This document shows positions 55,304-64,000 of a stretch of DNA of 64,000 nucleotides, piece by piece. A program made the position numbers and the translations under genes. The notes under the pieces were generated by a model. That model was not told where the DNA came from, made no database searches, and saw only the letters and a program-made list of their open reading frames with translations. The stretch spans positions 1-64,000 of the forward strand of contig CAZUZS010000003.1 in NCBI GenBank assembly GCA_964624795.1, read 5' to 3'. The stretch comes from CAZUZS01 sp964624795 (GTDB taxonomy: Bacteria > Calditrichota > Calditrichia > RBG-13-44-9). Every line of letters begins with the position of its first letter. The first letter of the stretch is position 1.

Positions 55304-55669
55304 ATGAGTGTTTATTCGGTAGGGATTGATTTGATAGAGATTGAGCGAATCGGAAAACTGATAGAGAAATATGGCGACAAGTTCATAGGTCGTATTTTCA
55401 CAGAAACCGAGATTGCGTATTGCAGCAAGAAAAAAGACCGGGGAAGTTACGCTGCCCGTTTTGCCACGAAGGAAGCGGTGTTCAAGGCAACCGGCCTGGG
55501 GCTCGGCAAAGATATGACCTGGAAAGACGTGGAAGTAATAAATGATGAAAAAGGGAAACCAGAAGTGCGGCTGTACGGAAAAACAGCCGAGCTGTTAGAG
55601 GGAAAATCGGTTTTTCTTTCCATATCTCATTCAAAAGACTCATCGGTAGCCATGGTGGTTGTGGAATAG
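55304..55669 (+). CDS. acpS: Holo-acyl-carrier-protein synthase
   Basis: 121 residues from ATG 55304 (AGGAG 7 bases upstream). The family motifs are GIDLIEIERIGK near 6-17 and RFATKEAVFKATGLGLGKDM near 49-68; Asp and Glu bind Mg. The enzyme adds the 4'-phosphopantetheine arm to apo-ACP. It is shortly downstream of the EVE gene, probably one operon, and converges on the FapA gene. Confidence 0.96.
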   Translation: MSVYSVGIDLIEIERIGKLIEKYGDKFIGRIFTETEIAYCSKKKDRGSYAARFATKEAVFKATGLGLGKDMTWKDVEVINDEKGKPEVRLYGKTAELLEGKSVFLSISHSKDSSVAMVVVE

Positions 55670-55687
55670 TTACTAAAGAATTAGCAT

Positions 55688-57091
55688 CTAAATCCGCATT
55701 ATCTGAATTTTATCGTTGATACCCCGCAGAGAGATAAAGCGGCGCTTGTCCGCATTCGTCCAGCTCCTCAAGCCTATTTTGACTTCAACATTGGGAAACA
55801 TCACGCCAGAAATCCGGATCATCGCATTTTTTACGTCCTGAAGTTTCTCGTCAACCAATTCCAGTTCCGCATGGATGTGGAGGATTTCCCGACCGAGCGC
55901 CTCCTTCTCCGCCTGCAGCTTTTCAAACTGCTCTTGCCGGCGAGTATCCAGCTTCGCCTCAAGTTTTTTGACAACCAATTGGTAGAGTTTCTTCTTCAAA
56001 TCGGCAAGAAGTTTTTCATGATTTTTTAACTCCTGATCTAACCGCCTGCGTTCTTCAAGGAGATCGTTCCTTTGCCCCACCGCCAGCCTGGTTATGATCT
56101 CTTCATCGCTGCCCGCAAGGTGAACAGAAATCTTTCTCAGCGCTTCATACTCGCCGCCAACTATTCTCCCGTTGCCGCTGCTGATGGATCGCCCGGCTTT
56201 TGCCCGGCACCCGATCAGTTCGATCTCAAAGAGAATATCCTGTGCCGCCTCGATATTCTGATTGTGAGCGAATGCCAATTTCACATCCCGACCGGCTCGA
56301 AGCAGACCCTTCATGTTCCCGGCAAAACCGCGGTCCACAGTGATATCGCGTCCCGCAATAATCTCAGCATCTCCCACCGTTCCATGGATATTTGCATCTA
56401 AACCGGCCTTCACAGAAAACCCCGGTTTTACATCGCCTGCGACAACGACACTTCCCGGAAAATCAATATTGCCGGTATCAAAATCGATATCGCCTTCAAT
56501 CGTCATTGTCGTCAGGACGTCTATTACGCCGGACGGCGAAATCACCGCCAGACCTGCCTCCCTGGCAATAATGAGACCCGGGTCTTGAGAAGCAAAATCC
56601 ACATTCTCACCCAACCGGACCGGCATTTCCAGATCAACCGGAGGGGCAGGGATTATTTTCCCAAATATGTTTTGCCCCGGAATTGATGATTCTCCGGGAA
56701 GAATTTTGCCCAGCACCGCACCCGCCTCCACGATATTGCTTCGCAGAATTTCCTTATGATTTACGTGACCATTGGGGTACTCCTTCCCCTTTAAGACAGG
56801 ATTAAAATCGATAAGTGGTTTGAATTCCGGCGATTTTCCTACTCTGGCCGGGGTTCCCCGAGCTACCAGCAATGTCTGGTCACTATTCTGACCCGCAAGG
56901 ATATTCTTCAACGCCTGGGTTTGAATACCGTAAAAAATATGTTGTGCTTTAAGTTTTTCTTTAAGTTGAAGCAGAATCTGGCGGGGCGGAAGGTGACTTT
57001 CCCTTATCCGGACACTTGCGGTCAATCCGTTGTCTGGGACCAAAAGTTCAATGACAGGTGCGGGTTGTGCTTTGTTATTTGTTGTTTCCAT
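55688..57091 (-). CDS. FapA/DUF342-like protein
   Basis: 467 residues from ATG 57091 (a TTG at 57100 is in frame just ahead). Residues about 100-320 carry the FapA beta-helix with repeated turns such as GDVKPGFSVKAGLDANIHGT near 219-238 and GRDITVDRGFAGNMKGLLRA near 247-266. A C-terminal coiled coil (about 345-440) follows. FapA/DUF342 proteins occur with flagellar or motility genes; the precise role is not settled. It overlaps the preceding kinase gene by 17 bases. Confidence 0.9.
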   Translation of the reverse strand: METTNNKAQPAPVIELLVPDNGLTASVRIRESHLPPRQILLQLKEKLKAQHIFYGIQTQALKNILAGQNSDQTLLVARGTPARVGKSPEFKPLIDFNPVLKGKEYPNGHVNHKEILRSNIVEAGAVLGKILPGESSIPGQNIFGKIIPAPPVDLEMPVRLGENVDFASQDPGLIIAREAGLAVISPSGVIDVLTTMTIEGDIDFDTGNIDFPGSVVVAGDVKPGFSVKAGLDANIHGTVGDAEIIAGRDITVDRGFAGNMKGLLRAGRDVKLAFAHNQNIEAAQDILFEIELIGCRAKAGRSISSGNGRIVGGEYEALRKISVHLAGSDEEIITRLAVGQRNDLLEERRRLDQELKNHEKLLADLKKKLYQLVVKKLEAKLDTRRQEQFEKLQAEKEALGREILHIHAELELVDEKLQDVKNAMIRISGVMFPNVEVKIGLRSWTNADKRRFISLRGINDKIQIMRI

Positions 57092-58247
57092 CTCTGACAA
57101 ACTTTAATGTTGGAACCTCAAGAACAAAGCAGTTTCTGTCTCTTATTTTTTCATCCAGATAGATCTTCCCCTTTTGGGCATCCATGGCAAGTTTGCAGAA
57201 TAACAATCCCAATCCGCGGGCAGGCTTGAACCCGGCTTTTTTCAGTTCCGGCTGGGCATGCTTTAAGAAAATCTTCTTCTTGAACCGGTCCGGCACCGGC
57301 TTCCCGTCATGAAAAACCCGCATCCGGATCTGGTGATTTTGCATCTTTTCGGTTTCCACCAAAATACTCATATAATCCAGGGTGTTATTAAACACATAGC
57401 CAAAGAGATTATCCAAAACCCTTTCAAAAATATCCTTATCGATATAGATGCCGGAGAGATCTTCGTGCAACCTCAAGTGAATGGATTTGGTTTGGTGTTC
57501 GGGAATATCCTTAAATGCCTCGATAATATCTTCTAACATGCTGTTCAAATCCACCGGTACTGGCTCAATTTCCATCTTTCGCTGTTCGAGCCGGCTGATG
57601 TCCAGCAGATTCAGGATCATGCGCAGTAAACTCCGGCTGCTGCGGGCAATGCGCTTGGTATAAACCTCATTGGATGTTTTCAGGGGCAAATCACGATTCA
57701 TCTCCATCATTTGTAAATTGCCCTGAATTACAAAAAGTGGATTCTTCATATCGTGAACAATAAGGTTTGTCAGCTCTTTCTTGAGCAGGTCTTCCCGCAT
57801 GAGCGCTTCCTTCTGGCTTTCCAGCTCTCTGTTTCGCTCGATAAGCGCATCGTGATAGAACTTCAGCCGAAGCAGAGACTTGACACGAGTCAGCAACTCC
57901 ACGTTATCGAAAGGCTTCGATATAAAATCATCCGCACCGGCTTCCAGTGCCTTTATTTTATCTTTGAGTTCTTTCAAAGCCGTGATCATGATAATCGGGA
58001 TATGGAAAGTCGTTTTATCTTTCTTCAAGCGTTCGCATACTTCGAAGCCGTCTAATTTAGGCAGCATGACATCCAGGAGAATCAGATCCGGCGGATCTTT
58101 TTCAACCATTTCTATGGCGGTCGCCCCGTTGTCTGCGGTATAAACTTCATAACCCGCAGGTTTGAGGAAATAGACCAATAAATCTACACTTTCCCGGCTG
58201 TCGTCCACGGCCAGAATTTTTGCCTTTTTCGCTTGAATCTCTACCAT
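57075..58247 (-). CDS. Receiver-domain histidine kinase with degenerate ATPase region
   Basis: 390 residues from ATG 58247. The receiver domain (8-125) is complete: LAVDDS, DLILLDVMLPKLDGF with the phospho-Asp near 59, and FISKPFD. A helical linker and HisKA-like segment have LIVHDMKNPLFVI near 163-175. The C-terminal ATPase region departs from consensus: the N-box reads LDNLFGYVFNNT, G1 reads FHDGKPVP, and G2 reads ARGLGLLFCK. The protein may still be an active kinase, or a receiver-driven regulator. The gene starts 3 bases after the stop codon of the FliK-like gene. Confidence 0.88.
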   Translation of the reverse strand: MVEIQAKKAKILAVDDSRESVDLLVYFLKPAGYEVYTADNGATAIEMVEKDPPDLILLDVMLPKLDGFEVCERLKKDKTTFHIPIIMITALKELKDKIKALEAGADDFISKPFDNVELLTRVKSLLRLKFYHDALIERNRELESQKEALMREDLLKKELTNLIVHDMKNPLFVIQGNLQMMEMNRDLPLKTSNEVYTKRIARSSRSLLRMILNLLDISRLEQRKMEIEPVPVDLNSMLEDIIEAFKDIPEHQTKSIHLRLHEDLSGIYIDKDIFERVLDNLFGYVFNNTLDYMSILVETEKMQNHQIRMRVFHDGKPVPDRFKKKIFLKHAQPELKKAGFKPARGLGLLFCKLAMDAQKGKIYLDEKIRDRNCFVLEVPTLKFVRDGNNK

Positions 58248-58250
58248 AAT

Positions 58251-59456
58251 TTAAATCACAACCTCAAATTTGGAATCTCTCATACAATAAATTGTATTTA
58301 TGAGAAAATTTTGAAACAGGTCTTCGCTTTTAAAATGATAGCCGGCTAAATTAAGCCCAATTGAGTAAAATCTTTCCCGTAATTCGGGAATATAGTTATC
58401 GACAATATTTCTAAATTCTTGATCTATATTATAAAAATCGAGATCGACGTTTTTCTCAAGAATCTGTCCCTTAACATTAACCCCTCCAAAATAATCACTA
58501 TTCCAATTGAAAACAAATTCATGAAGTATTTTACTTTCCCGATTATTCCTGCGCCAAAAGGTAATAATATTTCCTTTCCCATTTTTGCCCGGAAACGGCA
58601 GGAGCACCCAGCGGCCGGTTTTATAACCCTCGAATTCAATAAAAAAATAATGGATTACATCCTCAATGAACGGGGAATCCGGGCTGGTAAATTTCAATTC
58701 GCCAAAGAACTTCTTATGGATTGATTTTCCACTACCGGTTTGGTCAATATATTGAATGAATTCATGCAGATCTTTCAATAATTCTAAGTGGGATTCAAAC
58801 AGTTGAGCTGGCACAAACTCGTTTTCAAAGAATGAAAGCAACTTGCCTAGGAATTTTTGCTCAGCGGAAGCAATTGCGTCTTTGGATAGTGGGAGTCGGT
58901 TTTTTAACCGGGCAATTTGTGTTTTGAAATGATCTTCATTTTGCACCAGTCGCAGGAGAAAAAGGGGATCATGGAAAAGATTCACATCAAAATGCATCTT
59001 GATCCAGAAGTATGGAAGAAGTGAATTTTCAGCATCGGCTCGCGCGGATATCTTCCCGGAAAATATGATCTTGAGTTGCTTAATTATCTCTTGGTTGAGC
59101 GGGAGATTAAAGCGAAGGGACCACTCGACATACTGACGGCTGAGAGGGTCATCATCAAAACCCGGCACAGTAAATGGCAAATTGAAAGAACCGGGATGCG
59201 GCTGTTCAGCCAGCCGGGCAACAAACTTAAACTGCAAGCGGGGGTGTAATTTTACCAAATAGAGAAGCACCAGATCGCGCAATTTGAGCAATAGTGAGCT
59301 ATTTACCTGGAAATTATACCCGCGGTAGCTTACCAGGTAACGAAACGGTGCAATTCGCTTTAAAACCCGCACCGCGATCTGGTCGCCGGGTTTTAGCAGC
59401 GGCATGGTTTCCGGAGATCCAATAACGCTTCCTAAACCTGCATTTTCAATTTCCAT
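58251..59456 (-). CDS. FliK-like C-terminal-domain protein in a motility-type cluster
   Basis: 401 residues from ATG 59456. The C-terminal 90 residues (YFGGVNVKGQILEKNVDLDF near 311-330, then ELRERFYSIGLNLAGYHF near 350-367) follow the hydrophobic pattern of the Flg_hook/FliK C-terminal domain. The remainder is hydrophobic/charged and unrecognised, and lacks the usual Pro/Gln-rich FliK ruler, so the resemblance is a weak call. It heads the kinase-FapA group and lies 220 bases after the TPR membrane gene. Confidence 0.62.
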   Translation of the reverse strand: MEIENAGLGSVIGSPETMPLLKPGDQIAVRVLKRIAPFRYLVSYRGYNFQVNSSLLLKLRDLVLLYLVKLHPRLQFKFVARLAEQPHPGSFNLPFTVPGFDDDPLSRQYVEWSLRFNLPLNQEIIKQLKIIFSGKISARADAENSLLPYFWIKMHFDVNLFHDPLFLLRLVQNEDHFKTQIARLKNRLPLSKDAIASAEQKFLGKLLSFFENEFVPAQLFESHLELLKDLHEFIQYIDQTGSGKSIHKKFFGELKFTSPDSPFIEDVIHYFFIEFEGYKTGRWVLLPFPGKNGKGNIITFWRRNNRESKILHEFVFNWNSDYFGGVNVKGQILEKNVDLDFYNIDQEFRNIVDNYIPELRERFYSIGLNLAGYHFKSEDLFQNFLINTIYCMRDSKFEVVI

Positions 59457-59676
59457 TCAAATCAAACTTCCGTTCTTTCAAGTCCGTACCGGGACAAGTC
59501 CTGCATGTTTTTTTGTATTAATCAATGTCTTAATTCTTGGAGTGCAGTCTATGGGCTTCAGCTTATTCGGAAAAATCGCTTGTATTTTATTTGAATCATT
59601 CGGTCGCTCGCAGAATTGCAATTCTTTCGATGTCGAATGGCACGTAGGGCTGGTTCGAGAAAATTAATTAAAATTT

Positions 59677-61143
59677 TCAGGATTCGGCGTCTGCAACTGC
59701 CGCCTGTTTCCTCATCGCCAGTAGCAGCTCAACTTCGCCCTGTCCCAGGCTCATGTGGCGGGCAATTTCAGTAACATCCATATTCTGTTCATATAAAGCT
59801 TCGATTTCATTGTCCAGAGAATGAAATTTCTGCGCTTGTCGCTGGTGGGCAGTCATGTTGAGTGCCAGTTCAATCTCGCCGACTCCCAGGTTTAGCTCGC
59901 GCGCAATACGCGAACCGTCCCATCGGTGATCTACCGGTTCTTCCTCATCTGCATATTCCCCTTCTTCCATTAGCGACCGTGTATGCTCCATCGATCTCTC
60001 ATCCGCGCTCTGCTGTTCATTTGCATCATCCAAAACCGGTGGAATGTCGCTTGAATCTCCGGGATCGGCCTCGCTTTGGGAAACTATTTTACGGGCAGCT
60101 TTCAAAATTTTATCCTTTTGATATTGCAACTGGATCTCCGGCAAATCAGGCATCAACTCCGCATCAGCGTGACGTTTTCGCAAACCAAGGAGGGACAAGA
60201 TTACCACGGCAAAAACAAGGAGGAAAGCAATTCCCAACAGGTAGAAGATTGTTCCGGAGGGACTCCACCCTTCCGGTTCGGTTTTGCTTAGCAATGTGGC
60301 AGCGGTGTCCGGTGAAGCAGCGGCATCTGAAGCGACAACCCGGTGCGACCCTGTTTGTTCCGTATTTTTCGTTTGTATAGGGACTACAAATTTATCTTCG
60401 GCTGTAGATGCCGACATCTGTTCTGCGGTTTTTTGACGGTAGATCTGCTCATATTTGCGAACAGATTCCGGATCCCCCTTTGCCTGATACAAGTCCCGCA
60501 GGGCCAGGTATAAGTCCAGAGAGTCCGAAGAAAGACGCAGCGCATGTTTAAAATCGATTTCGGCAAGGCGGTACTGTTGGTTGGCGAGACGAATTTGGCC
60601 AGCTTTAAAGTAGGCATTCCCGTTACTCCGGTTCAGAAAGACCGCCTTTCGAAATGCTGCGAGTGCTTGTTCCTTCTTGCCTTCCTTTTGCAGCTTCAGG
60701 CCCCGGCGGTACTCCCATTCCGATTTATCGAAGAATTTCTCATCATGAACGACCAGGCAGCCGCCGCCTGTGGCTTGCCATTCAAAATCCAGCGCTTCCT
60801 CGAGATCGAAAACAAGCAGGCGGTTCCGGGGACTTAACGGTGTTAAATGGTAACGAAGGATGCTGCCTTTCCCGGGCAACGCGGTCTCACTGACAAGATT
60901 TTCGCTATCCGAAGCATCCGAACCGGTAAGCTTCATCACAATCTTCCCGGCAGGAGATTCATTCAGTAATTTGCACTCCCACCCCTGTGGTGCATGAAAG
61001 TTTATTTGGGAGTGGTTATCCCTTATTTCAATATCAAAAACCGAAGCCGGATCGAAGTCTGTCTCAGTGCCATGAAGGGAAGCCAGAAGGCCCAAAACAA
61101 TCAGGTAGATCAGGTTAGCCGGTCGAGAGAACGCTCTGGTCAT
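59677..61143 (-). CDS. Membrane-anchored TPR protein with C-terminal GxGEvEL repeats
   Basis: 488 residues from ATG 61143; GAGGAG just upstream decides this start over ATG 61161. Signal anchor about residues 8-25; an N-terminal beta-rich domain (about 30-135); TPR units about 140-215 (REGLKLQKEGKKEQALAAFR-like and NGNAYFKAGQIRLANQQYRL); a second membrane helix about 290-315; and a cytoplasmic tail with two short repeats, ARELNLGVGEIELALNM and ARHMSLGQGEVELLLAMRK, near residues 420 and 465. The latter motif is typical of DUF2802-type proteins found with flagellar gene clusters. It overlaps the kinase stop by 29 bases. Confidence 0.82.
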   Translation of the reverse strand: MTRAFSRPANLIYLIVLGLLASLHGTETDFDPASVFDIEIRDNHSQINFHAPQGWECKLLNESPAGKIVMKLTGSDASDSENLVSETALPGKGSILRYHLTPLSPRNRLLVFDLEEALDFEWQATGGGCLVVHDEKFFDKSEWEYRRGLKLQKEGKKEQALAAFRKAVFLNRSNGNAYFKAGQIRLANQQYRLAEIDFKHALRLSSDSLDLYLALRDLYQAKGDPESVRKYEQIYRQKTAEQMSASTAEDKFVVPIQTKNTEQTGSHRVVASDAAASPDTAATLLSKTEPEGWSPSGTIFYLLGIAFLLVFAVVILSLLGLRKRHADAELMPDLPEIQLQYQKDKILKAARKIVSQSEADPGDSSDIPPVLDDANEQQSADERSMEHTRSLMEEGEYADEEEPVDHRWDGSRIARELNLGVGEIELALNMTAHQRQAQKFHSLDNEIEALYEQNMDVTEIARHMSLGQGEVELLLAMRKQAAVADAES

Positions 61144-62533
61144 TTTCTCCTCGTTTTCCATATTTGGGAATCTGCATCACAATTCTGTTGCCGGTGTCTT
61201 TCACAGAATTAATGCTGATTTTTCCGCCGATGTCGTGCAGCATCTGCACGCTTACCGTCAATCCCAGGTTCATTTCCATTGAATTATCCATATTTTCGAA
61301 AGGATCCAAAATCTTATCGATATACTCCATCGGCATGGGAACACCGCTGTCCACTAATTCAAGCTGAATCCATTCACTATCCACCATCTCGCTCCGGATG
61401 AGGATGGAGCCTTGTTTGCCGATCTGTTTTTTCGAATGCAGGATAAAATTCAACAGAATTTGCTGAAAATAAACAGAACTTCCCTGTACCACCGGCAATT
61501 TTTCCGCAAGCTCTGTCTTGATCTCGATTCCCCGCTTTTCAATCTGGCTGCGCACCAGGTTCAGGGTATTCAGGATCAGCGGATTAATTTCAAGATATTC
61601 GGTGGCAGATACATTATTTTGTTTTGCCATACTTAATAATCCTCTTACGATGTTTGCAATTCGCATGGCCTGGGTTTCTACAATCTTGAGACTCTCCTCC
61701 GTCTTAAACCCCATCATTGCCATCTGGATGTTTCCCAGAATAATCTGCAGCGGATTGTTGATTTCGTGCGCAATGCCACCTGCCAACTCACCCACGGTTG
61801 CCAATTTAATTGTCTGCATCAGGCTGGTCTGAGATTTTTTTAACGCTTCGTGCGTCCGCTCCAGGCTTTTATACAGGCGCGTGTACTGAATCCCGATGCC
61901 AGCCTGTTGTGTCAAAATGTTCAACAATTCCAGATCCCGGAAACTGAATTGTGCCTGCTCTTTTTCAGTATGCAGCAGGTAAACCCCCAACGCTTCCTGG
62001 TTCTGAATCATGGGTGCGATAACGACATTCCCGGACTGGAAACTCAACTGGTCCCTGATAACGAAGTCACTTAGCGGTACCACTATAGGATGCGCCTGCT
62101 CCCATAGCCAATCCAGTATGCCCTCTTCCTGCATATTGTGAATAAGAAGCGTAAAATCGGACTTCAGATTTTCGCTCACAGGTGTCAGAATTTCATTATC
62201 AAATAAAAACACTTCGCTATCGGTATGGGGAATGACCTTAATCGCAATCTCATCCAGGTTGGCAACAATTTGCCGGTATTCCAGACTCTGGGTAATGATT
62301 GATGAGAGCCTTTGGATAGTAAAAAATTCATCAAGAGAATCGGCAATTTCACCATGGATTTTCTTGTGATGTTCCAGTTCATCACGCAGACCGTTGAAAT
62401 CGTTTTTGAGTTGATTTACTAATACCAAATAATTCTCGAAAACCACGTCCAGTTGTGGTGCCTCTTTCAACGGCTCTTTGTAAATATCAAAAATCTCATT
62501 TGCATTGAGCTGGGCAAACGGTTCGGAAAACAT
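61115..62533 (-). CDS. GAF-type sensor histidine kinase
   Basis: 472 residues from ATG 62533. A GAF-like sensor region (about 90-225; FFTIQRLSSIITQSLEYRQI and ILTQQAGIGIQYTRLYKSLE) leads to HisKA with ELAGGIAHEINNPLQIILGN near 250-269, where His is the phospho-acceptor. The ATPase region has N-box QILLNFILHSK near 355 and G1 DSGVPMP near 400, somewhat degenerate, and G2 NLGLTVSVQ near 425. No membrane segment, so a soluble kinase. It lies 24 bases after the HDOD gene and overlaps the next gene. Confidence 0.9.
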   Translation of the reverse strand: MFSEPFAQLNANEIFDIYKEPLKEAPQLDVVFENYLVLVNQLKNDFNGLRDELEHHKKIHGEIADSLDEFFTIQRLSSIITQSLEYRQIVANLDEIAIKVIPHTDSEVFLFDNEILTPVSENLKSDFTLLIHNMQEEGILDWLWEQAHPIVVPLSDFVIRDQLSFQSGNVVIAPMIQNQEALGVYLLHTEKEQAQFSFRDLELLNILTQQAGIGIQYTRLYKSLERTHEALKKSQTSLMQTIKLATVGELAGGIAHEINNPLQIILGNIQMAMMGFKTEESLKIVETQAMRIANIVRGLLSMAKQNNVSATEYLEINPLILNTLNLVRSQIEKRGIEIKTELAEKLPVVQGSSVYFQQILLNFILHSKKQIGKQGSILIRSEMVDSEWIQLELVDSGVPMPMEYIDKILDPFENMDNSMEMNLGLTVSVQMLHDIGGKISINSVKDTGNRIVMQIPKYGKRGENDQSVLSTG

Positions 62534-62557
62534 CCTTATTCTCCTTTCTTTAACATA

Positions 62558-63454
62558 TCATGCAACCATTTCCTTGTTAGTTAACAGTTCCAGGAATTCG
62601 CTGACTTTCTCAGCTTCTTCAAGGAATTTCTCCTGGTAGAATTCAAGAGAGTTCCCATTCCTCGGGAACAAGTCATGCAAAACGCTCTCAATGTATTCTT
62701 CGGTGATTTCACCTTGCTGTTCAACGCCGCTTCCCTCATCTATTGAATAGCTGATCAAATCTGCGGCATGGATAATATTGACCAGATCCTGATAAACATG
62801 GTTCTGCTCCGGATTATGATGAAATCGAATGGCTCGTACTATTTTCTCAGGCAGATTCCACCCCTCACTCAACCAGGACCCTAATTGAGCATGGGTAAAG
62901 CCCAGATAAACGCTTTCAGCCTGGTTGAAACTTATCCCCTGATCTTTCGCATATTTCAAGTTGGCATCAAACTCCTGCGGAAATTGCTGCAATAACACCG
63001 GGTATCCAATATCGTGCAGCAGCCCGGCCGAGAACACTTCTCCGGCTACCGGGTAATGAACATATTTCGAAAGAATACGCGCACCGCGTCCAACAATAAA
63101 CGCATGACGCCAAAACTGATCGATCTTAAATTCATCCTCAAACCGGTTAATCGATAGCTGGTCAATCACCGAGATACTCAACACCAAATCTCGCAATGCG
63201 GTAAAACCCAACACCACAATTGCCAGATTTATTGTCGATATTTTTCGGGGAAAGCCGTAATATGCGGAATTAGCAAGCTTGAGGATACGAGCAGCCAATA
63301 TCTGGTCAGCGGAGATGAGTTGAGCGACATTGGAAGCGGAGGTGCGGGGATTTTCCACCATCTCCATTACCTTAAGTGCGATGTGGGGCAAAGTAGAAAG
63401 TTTGGCCAGACTGCGAACTCTTTTTTCTACAAATTCCGGTGACAGGGTCTGCAT
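62558..63454 (-). CDS. HDOD-domain signalling protein
   Basis: 298 residues from ATG 63454. The HDOD domain begins at LAKLSTLPHIALKVMEM near 17 and covers SADQILAARILKLANSAYYG near 48-67, INLAIVVLGFTALRDL near 75-90, FSAGLLHDIGYPVLLQQF near 142-159, FTHAQLGSWLSEGWNLPEKI near 185-204 and IRFHHNPEQ near 208-216. HDOD proteins act in signalling, often beside kinases. It is 16 bases after the small gene at 63797 and 24 bases ahead of the kinase. Confidence 0.93.
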   Translation of the reverse strand: MQTLSPEFVEKRVRSLAKLSTLPHIALKVMEMVENPRTSASNVAQLISADQILAARILKLANSAYYGFPRKISTINLAIVVLGFTALRDLVLSISVIDQLSINRFEDEFKIDQFWRHAFIVGRGARILSKYVHYPVAGEVFSAGLLHDIGYPVLLQQFPQEFDANLKYAKDQGISFNQAESVYLGFTHAQLGSWLSEGWNLPEKIVRAIRFHHNPEQNHVYQDLVNIIHAADLISYSIDEGSGVEQQGEITEEYIESVLHDLFPRNGNSLEFYQEKFLEEAEKVSEFLELLTNKEMVA

Positions 63455-63470
63455 TTCTCAGGAGCCTTCT

Positions 63471-63797
63471 TTATATTTTAACGTCCAGATGTTTAATCGT
63501 CCCGTTTGCTTTCTTTTCGATCCTATTCTGTTCAGGCTTTGCTTCCTGATCAGTTGTCTGTTGCCGGGTTTCTTCCTCGTTTTCCCGGCTTTCTTCTCTT
63601 CCCTCCTTTTCGTCCCGAATACGACTTTTTTCTGATTTTTCGGCTGCCTCTGTACGCTCGTGTGTGTCTTCCAGATGTTTCTGAACCTCGCCTTCAAATA
63701 TTCTCACCTGGTTTTGAGGCAAATGTTTGATGGATTGAAATCCCTTATCTGCCGACAAAGCCGCTATCTGAATATTTTGAATCTTAATCGGTATCAT
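63471..63797 (-). CDS. Small highly charged protein of the motility-type cluster
   Basis: 108 residues from ATG 63797 (AGGTG 5 bases upstream; GTG 63812 also in frame). After a short ordered N-terminus (MIPIKIQNIQIAALSADKGF, repeated hydrophobic pattern) the protein is almost wholly Glu/Lys/Arg-rich and likely disordered or coiled coil. No family recognised; its operon position beside HDOD and kinase genes is the main clue. Confidence 0.65.
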   Translation of the reverse strand: MIPIKIQNIQIAALSADKGFQSIKHLPQNQVRIFEGEVQKHLEDTHERTEAAEKSEKSRIRDEKEGREESRENEEETRQQTTDQEAKPEQNRIEKKANGTIKHLDVKI

Positions 63798-63947
63798 CAG
63801 GACACCTCTCACACATATTAGTTTTTACAAAAACGATACCACAATTCTAACAAATGATTAGCCCTATATTTACAACAGGTTAGAGTGATTGGCTAACGAG
63901 CTCCCCGCCTTGTTGTCGCATTTTTCACGACCACTTCTGTGCGGAAT

Positions 63948-64000
63948 TTAAACATACATCTCGTGGGATATCATTTTACGCATCCGTTCCATAGTTTCGC
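63948..64000 (-). CDS. Probable C-terminus of a gene running off the window
   Basis: On the minus strand an open frame from the window edge ends at a TAA (63948-63950) and reads ETMERMRKMISHEMYV at its C-terminus. The composition looks protein-like and the strand and spacing fit the cluster, but 16 residues cannot identify it. It would be the gene upstream of the 108-residue protein. Confidence 0.35.
   Translation of the reverse strand, partial: ETMERMRKMISHEMYV

Overview
This is a contiguous chromosomal stretch of a Gram-negative, probably anaerobic or facultative bacterium of moderate GC content. A TonB receptor, outer-membrane barrels and lipoproteins show the diderm envelope. An Rnf complex, an octahaem cytochrome c, ferredoxins and rubrerythrin point to low-potential electron transfer. 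DUF2911, CHRD and LEA-like lipoproteins together with motility-type regulators suggest a member of the FCB superphylum (Calditrichota/KSB1-like). That placement is an inference from gene content; no marker gene was aligned. I see no prophage, insertion sequence or CRISPR array.

Layout. (1) 1-9.9 kb, minus strand: a zinc-ribbon protein, an octahaem cytochrome c and rnfCDGEAB, in which RnfB is fused to a glutamate-synthase-small-subunit-like NADPH/FAD module. A small membrane protein and an epimerase fused to an all-helical domain follow. (2) 10.3-15.8 kb: pyrF-pyrE, a metallo-beta-lactamase-fold hydrolase, a Na+/Ca2+-type exchanger, an HD-domain hydrolase and a response regulator/histidine kinase hybrid. 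(3) 15.8-21.4 kb, plus strand: a structured leader RNA with a terminator/antiterminator pair, then mobA, an ECF-type S-like protein, an ECF T-like protein, a TonB receptor, a THEP1-like NTPase and mobB. This is a coherent molybdenum-cofactor-linked uptake locus and the best candidate for an undescribed system here. (4) 21.4-30.3 kb: SNF2 helicase, MATE exporter, methyltransferase, RNase P RNA, zinc-ribbon coiled-coil protein, a CAU tRNA, ferredoxin and proline dehydrogenase.

(5) 30.4-42.6 kb: a compact restriction-modification pair, glutamate dehydrogenase, a carboxyltransferase (mmdA-like), rubrerythrin, an orphan ABC ATPase, HAD phosphatase, a YciB-like/NUDIX fusion and a glutamine synthetase-like enzyme. 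(6) 43-49.3 kb: a three-gene envelope operon (lipoprotein, outer-membrane barrel, TPR protein), glyA and a DUF2911 protein. (7) 49.6-55.7 kb: mostly single housekeeping or envelope genes, including the EVE-domain/acpS pair. (8) 55.7-64 kb, minus strand: a run of signalling genes (HDOD, PAS/GAF-type histidine kinase, TPR membrane protein with GxGEvEL motifs, FliK-like protein, REC-kinase hybrid, FapA/DUF342) that resembles the regulatory tail of a flagellar cluster.

The genes fit together as central nitrogen and pyrimidine metabolism (GDH, GS, PRODH, pyrEF, glyA) set around two specialised modules: the Rnf/NADPH/cytochrome electron hub and the molybdenum-cofactor operon. Short dispersed GGTGGAGTATTGGAG-type repeats recur in several intergenic gaps. 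The last 53 bases probably hold the C-terminus of a gene running off the window.
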